This document shows, piece after piece, positions 26,530-39,057 of a DNA stretch of 64,000 nucleotides; positions within the stretch are counted from its first letter, which is position 1, and every line of letters starts with the position of its first letter. The notes below the pieces were generated by a model, which ran no database searches, had not been told where the DNA came from, and saw nothing but the letters and a program-made list of their open reading frames with translations. The stretch comes from Actinacidiphila rubida (GTDB lineage: Bacteria; Actinomycetota; Actinomycetes; Streptomycetales; Streptomycetaceae): assembly GCF_900110255.1 (NCBI RefSeq), contig NZ_FODD01000001.1:124001-188000 (forward strand), read 5' to 3'. Position numbers and translations under genes: made by a program.

Positions 26530-27210
26530 TCAGGCCGCCTCGTAGGGCACGCCGAGGTCCCACGCCTGGTGCATCGCGTCGGCGAAGGCCGCCGCCAGCT
26601 TGTGCTCCCCGGACTCGTTGGGGTGCGTGCCGTCGTACGTGTCGAGGTGGATGTCCCAGCCCTGCGGGCGGGACGCCATCAGCAGCGGGGACGCGGGGGA
26701 ATCGTGATCCACGACCGCCTTCGCCATCCGCTCGTTGAGCTCCGCGCACTCATCGGCGAACCCCGGGTCCAGCTCCGCGCGGGTGTTCGCTATCACCGGC
26801 AGCAGCACCATGCGCAGCCGCGGCCCCGCCGACCGGGCCTGCGCGATGAAGCGCTCCACGTTCGCCGCGGTCTGCTCGGCGTTGGTGTAGAAGCCGAGGT
26901 CGATCAGGCCGAGCGAGATCAGCAGCACGTCCGGGCGGTGCTCGCGCACCTCGTCGGCGATCAGCGGCGCCATGTGCAGCCATCCCTCGCCCCACCCCGC
27001 CAGATGGCGGCGGGCGTGCTGCGGGAACCCCGGATCGGCGTAGTCCACGGACACCGCGTCGTCGAGCGCCTTGTCGTACAGCGTCACCCTCGGACCGACC
27101 ACGGAGAACCGCTCCCCGAGACCGCACAGGTGCTGCCACATCCGGTAGCGCCAGGTGTAGTCGCCGGCGGAACCGACGGTCATGGAGTCACCGACGAAGA
27201 GGTAGCGCAT
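26530..27210 (-). CDS. SGNH/GDSL-type hydrolase
   Basis: A 226-aa esterase/lipase-like protein with the SGNH blocks: Phe-Val-Gly-Asp-Ser-Met-Thr-Val-Gly (block I, nucleophile Ser), Ser-Leu-Gly-Leu-Ile-Asp (block III), and Asp-Gly-Thr-His-Pro-Asn (block V, catalytic Asp/His). Block III lacks the usual Asn of Gly-x-Asn-Asp and reads Gly-Leu-Ile-Asp, so oxyanion-hole geometry may differ. No signal peptide is seen, so it is probably cytoplasmic. ATG 27210 places block I at the N-terminus as usual; several upstream Met codons are in frame. Confidence 0.88.
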   Translation of the reverse strand: MRYLFVGDSMTVGSAGDYTWRYRMWQHLCGLGERFSVVGPRVTLYDKALDDAVSVDYADPGFPQHARRHLAGWGEGWLHMAPLIADEVREHRPDVLLISLGLIDLGFYTNAEQTAANVERFIAQARSAGPRLRMVLLPVIANTRAELDPGFADECAELNERMAKAVVDHDSPASPLLMASRPQGWDIHLDTYDGTHPNESGEHKLAAAFADAMHQAWDLGVPYEAA

Positions 27211-27257
27211 GCGGGGCATCATCCACGACGGAACGGCCACCATGGACACTGGGGTGC

Positions 27258-28280
27258 ATGCGTCCTTCTCTGCCGGTGGCCGCCGCCTGCGCCGCCCTCG
27301 CCCTGGCCTGTGGTGCGGCGGTCCCCGCCGCGGCCGACAGCGGCCCGTCCGTGGCGTTCCGGATGACCGATCCGCGGATCATCGAGTCCAGCGGCCTGGC
27401 CGCCAGCCGCCTGCACCCCGGGGTGTACTGGACCCACAACGACAGCGGCGACGGCCCGTACGTGTACGCGGTGGACTCCGCCACCGGCAAGACCCTGGCC
27501 CGGATCACCATGCGCGGCGTCCCCGCCCGGGACATGGAGGCGATCTCCCTCGGCCCCGACGGCGACCTGTACCTCGGCGACACCGGTGACAACCTCGGTG
27601 GCAAGTGGCCCGAGGTGTGGATCTACCGCTTCGCCGAGCCGAAGCAGCTGAAGGACGAGAGCATCGACGTCACCCGCTTCACGGTGCGCTACTCCGACGG
27701 CCCGCGCGACGCCGAGGCCCTGATGGTGCACCCGAAGACCGGGCGGGTCTACATCGCCAGCAAGAACGACAAAGGCGGCCACCTTTACGCCGGCCCCGCC
27801 AAGCTCAGCACCAGCGGCGTCAACGTCTTCCACCCCGTCGCCGACGTGCCCTGGGTCACCGACGGCGCGTTCTCCCCCGACGGCAGCCGGCTGGTGCTGC
27901 GCGGCTACTTCTGGTCTGCCGCCTACCGCTGGACGGACGGCACCCCGCGCAAGATCGACGACCTCGACGTCCCCATGCAGCCGCAGGGCGAGGGCGTCAC
28001 CTTCACCACCGACGGCCGCGCGCTGATGTACTCCAGCGAGGGCAGGAACAGCCAGGTCTGGAAGGCACCGCTGAGCGGCGCGGCCCTCCCCGACAACGTG
28101 GCCACGTCCCCTGCCACCACGGAGTCCGGCCGGCCCCAGGGCGGTCCCGCCGAGAGCGCGACGAAGGACACCGGTTCCAAGCACGCGGGCAAGAAGGCCG
28201 TCGGCATCGCGGTCCTCGCCGCCTTCGGCGGGCTCGGCTACCTCGCGAGCAAGGGGCTGAGGCGGCGCCGCCGGCATTGA
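27258..28280 (+). CDS. exported beta-propeller-like protein with C-terminal membrane anchor
   Basis: A 340-aa secreted protein. It has a signal peptide (about residues 1-26) and blade-like repeats with paired Gly/Asp turns (His-Asn-Asp-Ser-Gly-Asp-Gly-Pro, Pro-Asp-Gly-Asp-Leu-Tyr, Ser-Pro-Asp-Gly-Ser). A Pro/Thr/Gly-rich stalk leads to one hydrophobic helix (about 313-330) and Arg-Arg-Arg-Arg-Arg-His, a non-LPXTG anchor. The repeats resemble SMP-30/NHL or YncE-like propellers, but no catalytic set is clear. It diverges from the SGNH hydrolase gene, sharing a 47-bp gap. Confidence 0.8.
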   Translation: MRPSLPVAAACAALALACGAAVPAAADSGPSVAFRMTDPRIIESSGLAASRLHPGVYWTHNDSGDGPYVYAVDSATGKTLARITMRGVPARDMEAISLGPDGDLYLGDTGDNLGGKWPEVWIYRFAEPKQLKDESIDVTRFTVRYSDGPRDAEALMVHPKTGRVYIASKNDKGGHLYAGPAKLSTSGVNVFHPVADVPWVTDGAFSPDGSRLVLRGYFWSAAYRWTDGTPRKIDDLDVPMQPQGEGVTFTTDGRALMYSSEGRNSQVWKAPLSGAALPDNVATSPATTESGRPQGGPAESATKDTGSKHAGKKAVGIAVLAAFGGLGYLASKGLRRRRRH

Positions 28281-28345
28281 CGGCCCCGGGCCGGACGGAG
28301 AGGCCCGGAATTCGGGATCGCCCTGGTCCGGCGTTCGGATCGTCC

Positions 28346-28374
28346 CCGTCCGGCCGAGCGGTTTGGCCGAACGG
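28346..28374 (+). terminator. hairpin after the beta-propeller gene
   Basis: Ten-base arms CCGTCCGGCC and GGCCGAACGG with one non-Watson-Crick pair and a 9-nt loop lie 66 nt after the stop codon at 28280. Confidence 0.5.
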
Positions 28375-28530
28375 GCGGGTGCGGCGGCGAGGCGCGCGGG
28401 AGGGCTCGGCTCAGTAGAGCAGACCTCGGCCGACGCCTCGCCGGTCTGTGCGCGGCGGGGGAGCGGGCGCCAGGGACACGGACCCGGGCCCTCTCCCGCC
28501 GTCGTGAACGGGTCACAGGGTCCGGCCGGG

Positions 28531-28547
28531 CCGCACCGCTGGTGCGG
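28531..28547 (-). terminator. hairpin downstream of serC
   Basis: Perfect 7-bp arms CCGCACC and GGTGCGG with a 3-nt loop, embedded in longer partly paired GC-rich flanks (28521-28558), lie about 37 nt beyond the serC stop codon. Confidence 0.5.
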
Positions 28548-28583
28548 GCGGTCCGGCCGCGGGGACCGCTTGTGCGCGAGAGG

Positions 28584-32978
<4,395 letters not shown>

Positions 32979-33038
32979 GTCGTCGGTAAGCCGCCGGTAA
33001 GGGGCGCCGATCAAGAGTCGACGCCGCTTACCCGCAAC

Positions 33039-33074
33039 GTGACGGTGGGGCCCGCGAAGGGGCCCCACCGTCAC
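33039..33074. terminator. bidirectional terminator between convergent dehydrogenase and citrate synthase genes
   Basis: A perfect 15-bp stem (GTGACGGTGGGGCCC with its complement) closes a 6-nt GCGAAG loop. It lies 60 nt after the dehydrogenase stop and 81 nt beyond the citrate synthase stop, the strongest simple hairpin seen in the window. Confidence 0.85.
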
Positions 33075-33155
33075 CTCAGGCTGCTCGCCCTGCAGCCGTG
33101 CCGCCGTCGTCGTCCGGGTCCGCCCGGGCCCCTCAGTGCCGGCGTCCTGCCGGGG

Positions 33156-34256
33156 TCAGCGCGCGATCCCGTCGTAGCCCTGGATGTCCTGCGGGCCGCG
33201 CGAGCCGGGGCCCACGTAGCGCGCCGACGGCCTGACCAGGCGGCCCGTGCGCTTCTGCTCCAGGATGTGGGCGGACCAGCCGGCCGTGCGGGCGCAGGTG
33301 AACATCGCGGTGAACATGTGCGCCGGCACCTCCGCGAAGTCCAGCATGATCGCCGCCCAGAACTCGACGTTCGTGGCGAGGACGCGGTCCGGCCGGCGCG
33401 CGTGCAGCTCGGCCAGCGCGGCCTTCTCCAGGGCCTCCGCCACCTCGAAGCGCGGGGCGCCCAGCTCGCGCGCGGTGCGGCGCAGCACGCGCGCCCGAGG
33501 GTCCTCGGCCCGGTACACCCGGTGCCCGAAGCCCATGAGGCGCTCGCCGCGGTCCAGCGCCGCCTTCACGTAGCCCTCGGCGTCCCCGGTCCGCTCGATC
33601 TCCTCGATCATGCCCAGGACCCGGGAGGGGGCGCCGCCGTGCAGCGGGCCGGACATCGCGCCGACCGCGCCGGACAGGGCCGCGGCGACGTCCGCGCCGG
33701 TGGACGCGATGACCCGGGCGGTGAACGTCGACGCGTTCATGCCGTGCTCGGCGGCCGACGTCCAGTAGGCGTCCACGGCCGCGACGTGCTTGGGGTCGGG
33801 CTCGCCGCGCCAGCGGATCATGAAACGCTCGGTGATCGTCTGGGCCTTGTCGATCTCGCTCTGCGGCACCATCGGCCGTCCCTGGCCGCGGGCGGACTGG
33901 GCGACGTAGGAGAGCGCCATGACGGCCGCGCGGGCGAGACCGTCCCTGGCCTCGGCCTCGTCGATGTCCAGCAGCGGTTTCAGGCCCCAGACCGGGGCGA
34001 GCATGGCCAGCGCGGACTGGACGTCGACGCGGATGTCACCGGAGTGGACCGGGATCGGGAACGGCTCGGCCGGCGGCAGCCCGGGATTGAACTTCCCGTC
34101 GACCAGCAGGCCCCACACGTTCCCGAAGCTCACCTTGCCGACGAGGTCCTCGATGTCGACCCCGCGGTAGCGCAGTGAGCCGCCTTCCTTGTCCGGCTCG
34201 GCGATCTCGGTCTCGAACGCGACGACTCCTTCGAGTCCCGGCACGAAATCGGACAT
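33156..34256 (-). CDS. citrate synthase (second type)
   Basis: A 366-aa citrate synthase, shorter than the main type II enzyme of about 430 aa and typical of Streptomyces citrate synthase 2. It begins Met-Ser-Asp-Phe-Val-Pro-Gly-Leu-Glu-Gly-Val-Val-Ala-Phe-Glu-Thr. The catalytic histidine regions are Gly-Pro-Leu-His-Gly-Gly-Ala (about 215) and Gly-Phe-Gly-His-Arg-Val-Tyr (about 250). It condenses oxaloacetate and acetyl-CoA; 2-methylcitrate activity is possible. ATG 34256 has AGAGGAG about 8 nt upstream. It is divergent from pdxH, with 172 bp between. Confidence 0.94.
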   Translation of the reverse strand: MSDFVPGLEGVVAFETEIAEPDKEGGSLRYRGVDIEDLVGKVSFGNVWGLLVDGKFNPGLPPAEPFPIPVHSGDIRVDVQSALAMLAPVWGLKPLLDIDEAEARDGLARAAVMALSYVAQSARGQGRPMVPQSEIDKAQTITERFMIRWRGEPDPKHVAAVDAYWTSAAEHGMNASTFTARVIASTGADVAAALSGAVGAMSGPLHGGAPSRVLGMIEEIERTGDAEGYVKAALDRGERLMGFGHRVYRAEDPRARVLRRTARELGAPRFEVAEALEKAALAELHARRPDRVLATNVEFWAAIMLDFAEVPAHMFTAMFTCARTAGWSAHILEQKRTGRLVRPSARYVGPGSRGPQDIQGYDGIAR

Positions 34257-34428
34257 GAGGCGGCTCCTCTGGGCGGTTGATCTCGACGGTCCCTTGGTGG
34301 GTTGTGTCTCCGGTCCTGGGCCGCCCAAACGACGGTCGCCCCGATGCGGCGGGCCGGGCCGGACCGTCAATTCTCTCGGTCGGCGGACCCACCGGTAAGG
34401 GTGAGATGCCGCACATCCCCTGGCGCCG

Positions 34429-35145
34429 GTGCGGCCGGACTCCGCGGTCCTGGAAGATGTGCGCGTGCGAGAACCACAAGAGGTGCGTGAGGACGACCCC
34501 GCGGCCATGCGCAAGCAGTACCGCGCGGCGGGGCTGGACGAGGCCGGTCTGGCGGACGACCCGTACGAGCAGTTCGCCCGGTGGTTCGCGGACGCCGTGC
34601 GCGCCACCGGGACCGGGGCCCTCACCGAACCCAACGCCATGGTGGTCTCCACCGCCGGCCCCGGCGCCGTCCCCAGCTCCCGGACCGTGCTGCTGAAGGG
34701 CTACGACCAGCGCGGATTCGTGTTCTTCAGCAACTACGGGTCGCGCAAGGGACGGGAACTCGCGGCCAACCCGCACGTCTCGCTGCTGTTCCCCTGGCAC
34801 CCCATCGCCCGCCAGGTGATCGTCGGCGGCCTGGCACACCGCGTCTCGGAGGAGGAGACCGCGGCCTACTTCCACAGCCGGCCGCACGGCTCCCAGCTGG
34901 GCGCGTGGTCCAGCGACCAGTCGAGCGTCGTCCAGGACCGCGCGGCCCTGGAGGAGCGGTACGCCGAGTTCGCCGCACGCTGGCCCGAGGGCACCCATGT
35001 GCCGGTCCCGCCGTACTGGGGCGGCTTCCGGGTCGAGGCCAGCACCGTGGAGTTCTGGCAGGGCCGGGAAAACCGGCTGCACGACCGCCTGCGGTACGTG
35101 CTGCGAAGGGGCGGCACCTGGGCCGTCGACCGGCTCGCGCCTTAG
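34429..35145 (+). CDS. pdxH: pyridoxamine 5'-phosphate oxidase PdxH
   Basis: An FMN enzyme that oxidises pyridoxamine/pyridoxine phosphate to PLP. Visible family blocks are Met-Arg-Lys-Gln-Tyr (about 27), Ser-Arg-Thr-Val-Leu-Leu-Lys (FMN phosphate), [22 protein letters not shown] and the C-terminal Arg-Leu-His-Asp-Arg. The first 26 residues are a less conserved extension; GTG 34429 is the earliest plausible start, and ATG 34507 begins the conserved part. The neighbouring citrate synthase and serC (a PLP enzyme) are not in one operon with it. Confidence 0.94.
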   Translation: MRPDSAVLEDVRVREPQEVREDDPAAMRKQYRAAGLDEAGLADDPYEQFARWFADAVRATGTGALTEPNAMVVSTAGPGAVPSSRTVLLKGYDQRGFVFFSNYGSRKGRELAANPHVSLLFPWHPIARQVIVGGLAHRVSEEETAAYFHSRPHGSQLGAWSSDQSSVVQDRAALEERYAEFAARWPEGTHVPVPPYWGGFRVEASTVEFWQGRENRLHDRLRYVLRRGGTWAVDRLAP

Positions 35146-35478
35146 CCGAACCGCCGCACCTCAGGTGGTGGGAAGTACCGGGAAGTGCCGGGAAAACGAA
35201 CGACCCGCGGGCTGCTCCCCGGAGCCGGGTGGCTCCGAGCACCGGCCGGACAATTCCGACGAGCCCGCGGGTCGGGTGAACTGCGTGGGATTGGCGCGCA
35301 ACGCGCACGCCGGGTGCGCGGAGCTAGCCCGCAGTCACCTCACGTGTCCGAGTGCAACTCATGCTTCAGACCACCTCCCTTCGTGTGTGATGCAACCCTA
35401 AGAAGAGATCCGGATCCAGACAAGGGATTTATGTGAACCAGGTGTGATGCAGCGCACACAAGAGTTGAATAGTGAGAC
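35146..35478. other. 333-bp gap between pdxH and the PAS sensor gene
   Basis: There is no certain gene. It holds a 72-nt structured element (35202-35273), a minus-strand 12-codon frame with a strong ribosome site (35324-35362), and a direct repeat GTGTGATGCA at 35385 and 35442. It should also contain the PAS gene promoter, which I could not place. Confidence 0.55.
35202..35273 (+). ncRNA. 72-nt structured element after pdxH
   Basis: A perfect 12-bp outer stem (35202-35213 with 35262-35273) encloses a 7-bp hairpin (CGGAGCC, loop GGGT, GGCTCCG at 35220-35237) and a second weak arm, giving a branched structure. It begins 57 nt after the pdxH stop. It may be a terminator, a 3'-UTR element or a small RNA. 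Confidence 0.4.
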
Positions 35479-36975
35479 GTGCAGCCTTCCGATGCGCAAC
35501 CCCGAAGCGACGAGCAACTGCTCGCGGCACTGCTCGACGGGATGGAGGCGGGTCTGTGTGCCTTCGACCGTGACGGCGTCATCACCCACTGGAACGCCGA
35601 GGCGGCCCGCATACTCGGCTGGAGCGCGGACGACGCGATCGGCAAGCACGGTTTCGAGGGCTGGGCGGCGCGAAGCGCCGACGCCAGGGAGGCCGAGCGC
35701 CGGCTGCTGGCGGTGATGGACGCACCCGGGCGCCAGGTCAACGAATTCGCGCTGCTCACCAAGGACGGCCGCCGGGTCCTGGTCAGGACCCAGGCCGCGG
35801 CCGTGTCCAGCGCCTCGGGTGAGCCCGCCGGCGTCTACTGCGCGTTCTCCGAGGTGCACGCGCAGATCGACCTCGAGCGGTCCATCGCGCTCAGCGAGGC
35901 CCTGTTCGCGGACGCCACCTGGGGCGTCGTCCTCATCGACGCGGACCTGCGCCCGGCGGTCGCCAACGACCGCGCCGCCAAGATGCTGGCCACGGGCCGT
36001 GACGCGCTCCTCGGGCGTCCCCTGGGCGACCTGCTCTCCCAGGGCGCGGAGGAGCTGGAGAGCGCCCTGCAGCACGTTCTCGCGGAGGGCGCGCCGCCCG
36101 GGGTCAGCGACCTGTGGGTCAAGCCCCGCAGCGAGTCCGGCGCCCGGCGCTGCTGGCGCAGCGGGTTCGTCCGCCTGGGATCGCCGCTCGGCGAGGAACC
36201 CGTGCCCTTGGGTGTCGGCTGGCTGTTCAGCGACGTCACCCGCCAGAAGACCGCCGAGCAGCAGAGCGCTCAGGTGCGTTTCCGGTACCAGCAGCTGCAC
36301 CGAGCCGACCGGGCCGCCGGCGAGTGCGAGGACCCGCTCGAGGCCGTGGCCCTGCACATGGACTTCGCGCTCGCCGGGTTCGCCGACCACGCGCTCGTGG
36401 ACGCGCTGGACGAGGCGGGGCGGCCGGTCAGGGTCGTCGCCACACCTGAGGGAGAGCAGGCCGCTCCCGGCCCCTGCCAGCCGGTGGAGGGCAACACGAT
36501 CCCCGTGGGGTACGGGGCCGGCCACCCCGTCGTGCAGGCGATGGAGCGGCTCGGCACGGTGCGCACCACCTTCACCGCACCTGGCGGCGGGGAACCCGGC
36601 CCGCGGGCCCGCATCGACGCGTGGGCGGCGGCCAGGCTCTGGCCGGCCGGCACCGTGCACGGCCTGTCCGTGGTGCTGCGCAGCCGGGCCCGCACGGTCG
36701 GCGCCGTCACCTTCCTGCGGGGAACGGGCCGCCGTCCGTTCGACCCCGCGGACGCGGCGTACGCCGAGGACGTCGCGGCACGCGTCGCCACGGCCCTGGA
36801 CCTCGCCGGCCTGGGAGGACCGGTCGGCGACGGATCACGGCACGCCGACGACGCCGGTGACGGCGGTGGTGGCGCCGGTGACCCGACCGACGGTGGGCCC
36901 GGCTTCGGCGGCTACGGCGCCGGTGGCGGGGACCGCGGTGACCCGACCGACGGTGGGCCTGGGCCCGGCGCCTAG
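35479..36975 (+). CDS. PAS-PAS-GAF sensor protein without output domain
   Basis: A 498-aa soluble protein. The first PAS domain spans about residues 15-130 (Gly-Leu-Cys-Ala-Phe-Asp-Arg-Asp-Gly-Val-Ile-Thr-His-Trp-Asn). The second spans about 140-265 (Trp-Gly-Val-Val-Leu-Ile-Asp-Ala-Asp) and ends in Asp-Val-Thr-Arg-Gln-Lys. A GAF-like domain covers about 280-445. The end is a Gly/Asp/Pro-rich tail with a duplicated Gly-Asp-Pro-Thr-Asp-Gly-Gly-Pro-Gly. I see no kinase, phosphatase, GGDEF or HTH domain. In Streptomyces, related PAS/GAF proteins often carry PP2C-type phosphatases; this one may be truncated or act through a partner. GTG 35479 lacks a strong ribosome site. Confidence 0.85.
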   Translation: MQPSDAQPRSDEQLLAALLDGMEAGLCAFDRDGVITHWNAEAARILGWSADDAIGKHGFEGWAARSADAREAERRLLAVMDAPGRQVNEFALLTKDGRRVLVRTQAAAVSSASGEPAGVYCAFSEVHAQIDLERSIALSEALFADATWGVVLIDADLRPAVANDRAAKMLATGRDALLGRPLGDLLSQGAEELESALQHVLAEGAPPGVSDLWVKPRSESGARRCWRSGFVRLGSPLGEEPVPLGVGWLFSDVTRQKTAEQQSAQVRFRYQQLHRADRAAGECEDPLEAVALHMDFALAGFADHALVDALDEAGRPVRVVATPEGEQAAPGPCQPVEGNTIPVGYGAGHPVVQAMERLGTVRTTFTAPGGGEPGPRARIDAWAAARLWPAGTVHGLSVVLRSRARTVGAVTFLRGTGRRPFDPADAAYAEDVAARVATALDLAGLGGPVGDGSRHADDAGDGGGGAGDPTDGGPGFGGYGAGGGDRGDPTDGGPGPGA

Positions 36976-36988
36976 GACCAGGGATCTC

Positions 36989-37066
36989 CGCACTGGTTCA
37001 GCGCACCCGGCGGATCTCCGCACTGATTCAGTGCGTGCGGGAGATACCCCGCACTGGACCAGTGCG
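36989..37066. repeat. three phased 17-bp palindromes between convergent genes
   Basis: Copies at 36989-37005 (degenerate), 37019-37035 (perfect, CGCACTGA-T-TCAGTGCG) and 37050-37066 (perfect, CGCACTGG-A-CCAGTGCG, extendable to 37048-37068). Starts are 30 and 31 bp apart, about three helical turns each. They lie just after the PAS gene stop and before the SIS gene stop. They may be protein-binding sites, or the last one may act as a terminator. Confidence 0.75.
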
Positions 37067-37131
37067 GGCTATCGCCGGGACCCGGCCCAGCGCCCGGGGG
37101 ATCCGGTTCGGCGTTCCGGAGACCGACCGGC

Positions 37132-37893
37132 TCAGTGCCGGAAGAAGATCCGGTCCCGGTACTCGTCGAAGACGCGGCCGTTCCACTCGTGGCCTCCGTC
37201 GACGTTGCCCGAGCGGATCATCGGCGGAGTGACGCCGCGGGCCGCCAGATCGGACGCCGCGGTGGCCATCACGGCCTGCATCAGCGCACTGGTGACGACG
37301 GTCGAGGCGGGGGCGAACGGTGCCGGGATGGCGTCGTTCGTCAACTCGCCGTCGCCGACCGCGATCTTGGAGTCCAGGACGATCTGGCAGTGGTCCTTCA
37401 GGAACGTGCCGGAGGCGTGCCGGGAGCGGGTCTCCGCGGCGTAGACGACCGACGTGACGGCGATCACCGTCATGCCCAGGGCGCGGGCGTTCTGGGCCAT
37501 CTCGACGGGCAGGGTGTTCCGGCCGGAGAGCGAGATCACGAAGAGCACGTCGCCGCCGCGGGCGGGGCTGGTGTCCAGCGCCGCGCCCGCCAGTCCCTCC
37601 ACCCGCTCCAGCGCGCTGCCGAGCGTGGCGGGCATCACGTCGACGCCGACGACCCCGGGAACGGCCAGCAGGTTGATCAGGGCGAGCCCGCCGGCCCGGT
37701 ACACCACGTCCTGGGCCGGCAGCGAGGAGTGGCCGGCGCCGAAGACGAACACCCGGTTGCCGCCGGCGATCGCGTCGGCCACGGCGGCGGCCGCTTCCCT
37801 GATGCCCTCCCGCTCCTCGTCGCGTACCCGCCGCAGGAGTGCGACGGCGGCGTCGAAGTACCGGTCGGACAGGTGCTCGGAGGGCTCAGTCAT
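37132..37893 (-). CDS. SIS-domain protein
   Basis: A 253-aa sugar-isomerase-fold protein. Ser/Gly-rich phosphosugar-binding loops are Val-Phe-Gly-Ala-Gly-His-Ser-Ser (about 50) and Val-Ile-Ser-Leu-Ser-Gly-Arg-Asn (about 120). It resembles the UPF0309/glucosamine-phosphate-type SIS proteins of Streptomyces, usually near N-acetylglucosamine or sugar regulators. None is adjacent here. ATG 37893 is chosen (Met-Thr-Glu-Pro-Ser); GTG 37902 is in frame. The exact reaction is unknown. Confidence 0.88.
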   Translation of the reverse strand: MTEPSEHLSDRYFDAAVALLRRVRDEEREGIREAAAAVADAIAGGNRVFVFGAGHSSLPAQDVVYRAGGLALINLLAVPGVVGVDVMPATLGSALERVEGLAGAALDTSPARGGDVLFVISLSGRNTLPVEMAQNARALGMTVIAVTSVVYAAETRSRHASGTFLKDHCQIVLDSKIAVGDGELTNDAIPAPFAPASTVVTSALMQAVMATAASDLAARGVTPPMIRSGNVDGGHEWNGRVFDEYRDRIFFRH

Positions 37894-38034
37894 GCGGATC
37901 ACCGTGCTGCCACGGCGCTCCCGGTGTCAAGAAAGACGGAGGTAGGGGGCCGGCACTGCCGCGCCGGGAACGGTTGTCGGCGCGATGCGTCAGAATTGCT
38001 CTCAGGGCCACGCACGATTTACACGAGGGGCGCG

Positions 38035-38727
38035 ATGTCCGGACTGATCGACACGACGGAGATGTATCTCCGCACCATCCTGGAGCTCGAGGAGGAGGGT
38101 GTGGTCCCCATGCGCGCCCGAATCGCGGAGCGGCTCGACCAGAGCGGCCCGACGGTCTCCCAGACGGTGGCGCGGATGGAACGCGACGGGCTGCTGCACG
38201 TCGCCGGTGACCGGCACCTGGAACTGACCGAGGAGGGCCGCCGCACGGCGACCCGGGTCATGCGCAAGCACCGCATCGCCGAGTGCCTGCTGGTCGACGT
38301 GATCGGCCTCGAATGGGAGCAGGTGCATGCTGAGGCGTGCCGCTGGGAGCACGTGATGAGCGAGGCGGTGGAGCGGCGGGTTCTGGAGCTGCTGCAGCAC
38401 CCCACCGAGTCGCCGTACGGCAACCCGATCCCGGGCCTGGAGGAGCTGGGCGAGACGGGCGAGGCCGACCCGTTCCTGGAAGAGGGCATGGTCAGCCTGA
38501 CCGAACTGCGTCCCGGGCCGGCCGGGGCGAGCGTGGTGGTCCGCAGGATCGGCGAGCCGATCCAGACCGACGCGCAGGTCATGTACACGCTGCGGCGGGC
38601 CGGTGTGCAGCCGGGCGCCGTGATCAGCGTGACGGAGGCCTCCCGCGGGGTGCTGGTCGGCAGCGGCGGCGAGGCGGCGGAGCTCGACGAGGAGATCGCC
38701 TCCCACGTCTTCGTGGCCAAGCGCTGA
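38035..38727 (+). CDS. dmdR1: DtxR/IdeR-family iron regulator DmdR1
   Basis: A 230-aa Fe2+-activated repressor with a winged-helix DNA-binding domain (1-70), a dimerisation domain (70-140) and a C-terminal SH3-like domain (150-230). All metal ligands known for DtxR are present at the same numbers: Met10, Cys102, Glu105 and His106 in the primary site, and His79, Glu83 and His98 in the ancillary site. ATG 38035 has GAGGGG 5 nt upstream. Its length and sequence fit Streptomyces DmdR1, which controls siderophore genes. A long hairpin follows. The antisense strand carries long open frames; see findings. Confidence 0.94.
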   Translation: MSGLIDTTEMYLRTILELEEEGVVPMRARIAERLDQSGPTVSQTVARMERDGLLHVAGDRHLELTEEGRRTATRVMRKHRIAECLLVDVIGLEWEQVHAEACRWEHVMSEAVERRVLELLQHPTESPYGNPIPGLEELGETGEADPFLEEGMVSLTELRPGPAGASVVVRRIGEPIQTDAQVMYTLRRAGVQPGAVISVTEASRGVLVGSGGEAAELDEEIASHVFVAKR

Positions 38728-38789
38728 CCCTTCGGGCCGCCGCGGCCCCGGAGCGCCTTCTCCCCGACAACCGAACAGCTTGCGTATCC

Positions 38790-38824
38790 GGCCCCGGCGC
38801 CGCCTTCACGGCGCCGGGGCCTTT
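38790..38824 (+). terminator. terminator of dmdR1
   Basis: A perfect 13-bp GC stem (GGCCCCGGCGCCG with CGGCGCCGGGGCC), loop CCTTCA, followed by TTT and a C/T-rich run, 62 nt after the stop. It is close to a canonical intrinsic terminator. Confidence 0.88.
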
Positions 38825-39011
38825 CCCTCCCCTGTGCCCCTCCCCAGAGGTTTCCCCGCGGAGGACTCAGGACCCCGAGCTTCCCGAGTGCCTCCCCGCG
38901 ACCCGCTTCCCCTTCGCGCCGCGTCCCGCTGAAGATCTCCCCTCGGCCCGTGCGGCCAATCCTTGAGCGCCGTCACTCGAACGAGGGGTGTTGGCCGCGT
39001 GAGCCCCTTGT

Positions 39012-39027
39012 TCGAATAAAAGTTCGA
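39012..39027. promoter_or_regulatory. LexA (SOS) box-like palindrome
   Basis: TCGAATAAAAGTTCGA matches the actinobacterial LexA consensus TCGAAC-N4-GTTCGA at 11 of 12 fixed positions. It lies 30 bp upstream of the hydrolase start. A related half-site TCGAAC occurs near 38974 and CTTCGAAG near 39037. Confidence 0.5.
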
Positions 39028-39057
39028 TAGCGTGTGCTTCGAAGGGAGGTGCGGGAG

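Larger units (their letters stand above)
28281..28583. other. 303-bp gap between convergent genes
   Basis: No coding region is seen between the beta-propeller gene and serC, both of which end here. The gap holds two hairpins (28346-28374 and 28531-28547), suiting transcription termination from both sides. Confidence 0.6.
38728..39057. other. 330-bp gap between dmdR1 and the alpha/beta hydrolase
   Basis: Contains the dmdR1 terminator (38790-38824), a C/T-rich stretch with no gene, and a LexA-like box (39012-39027) close to the hydrolase start. Confidence 0.6.
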
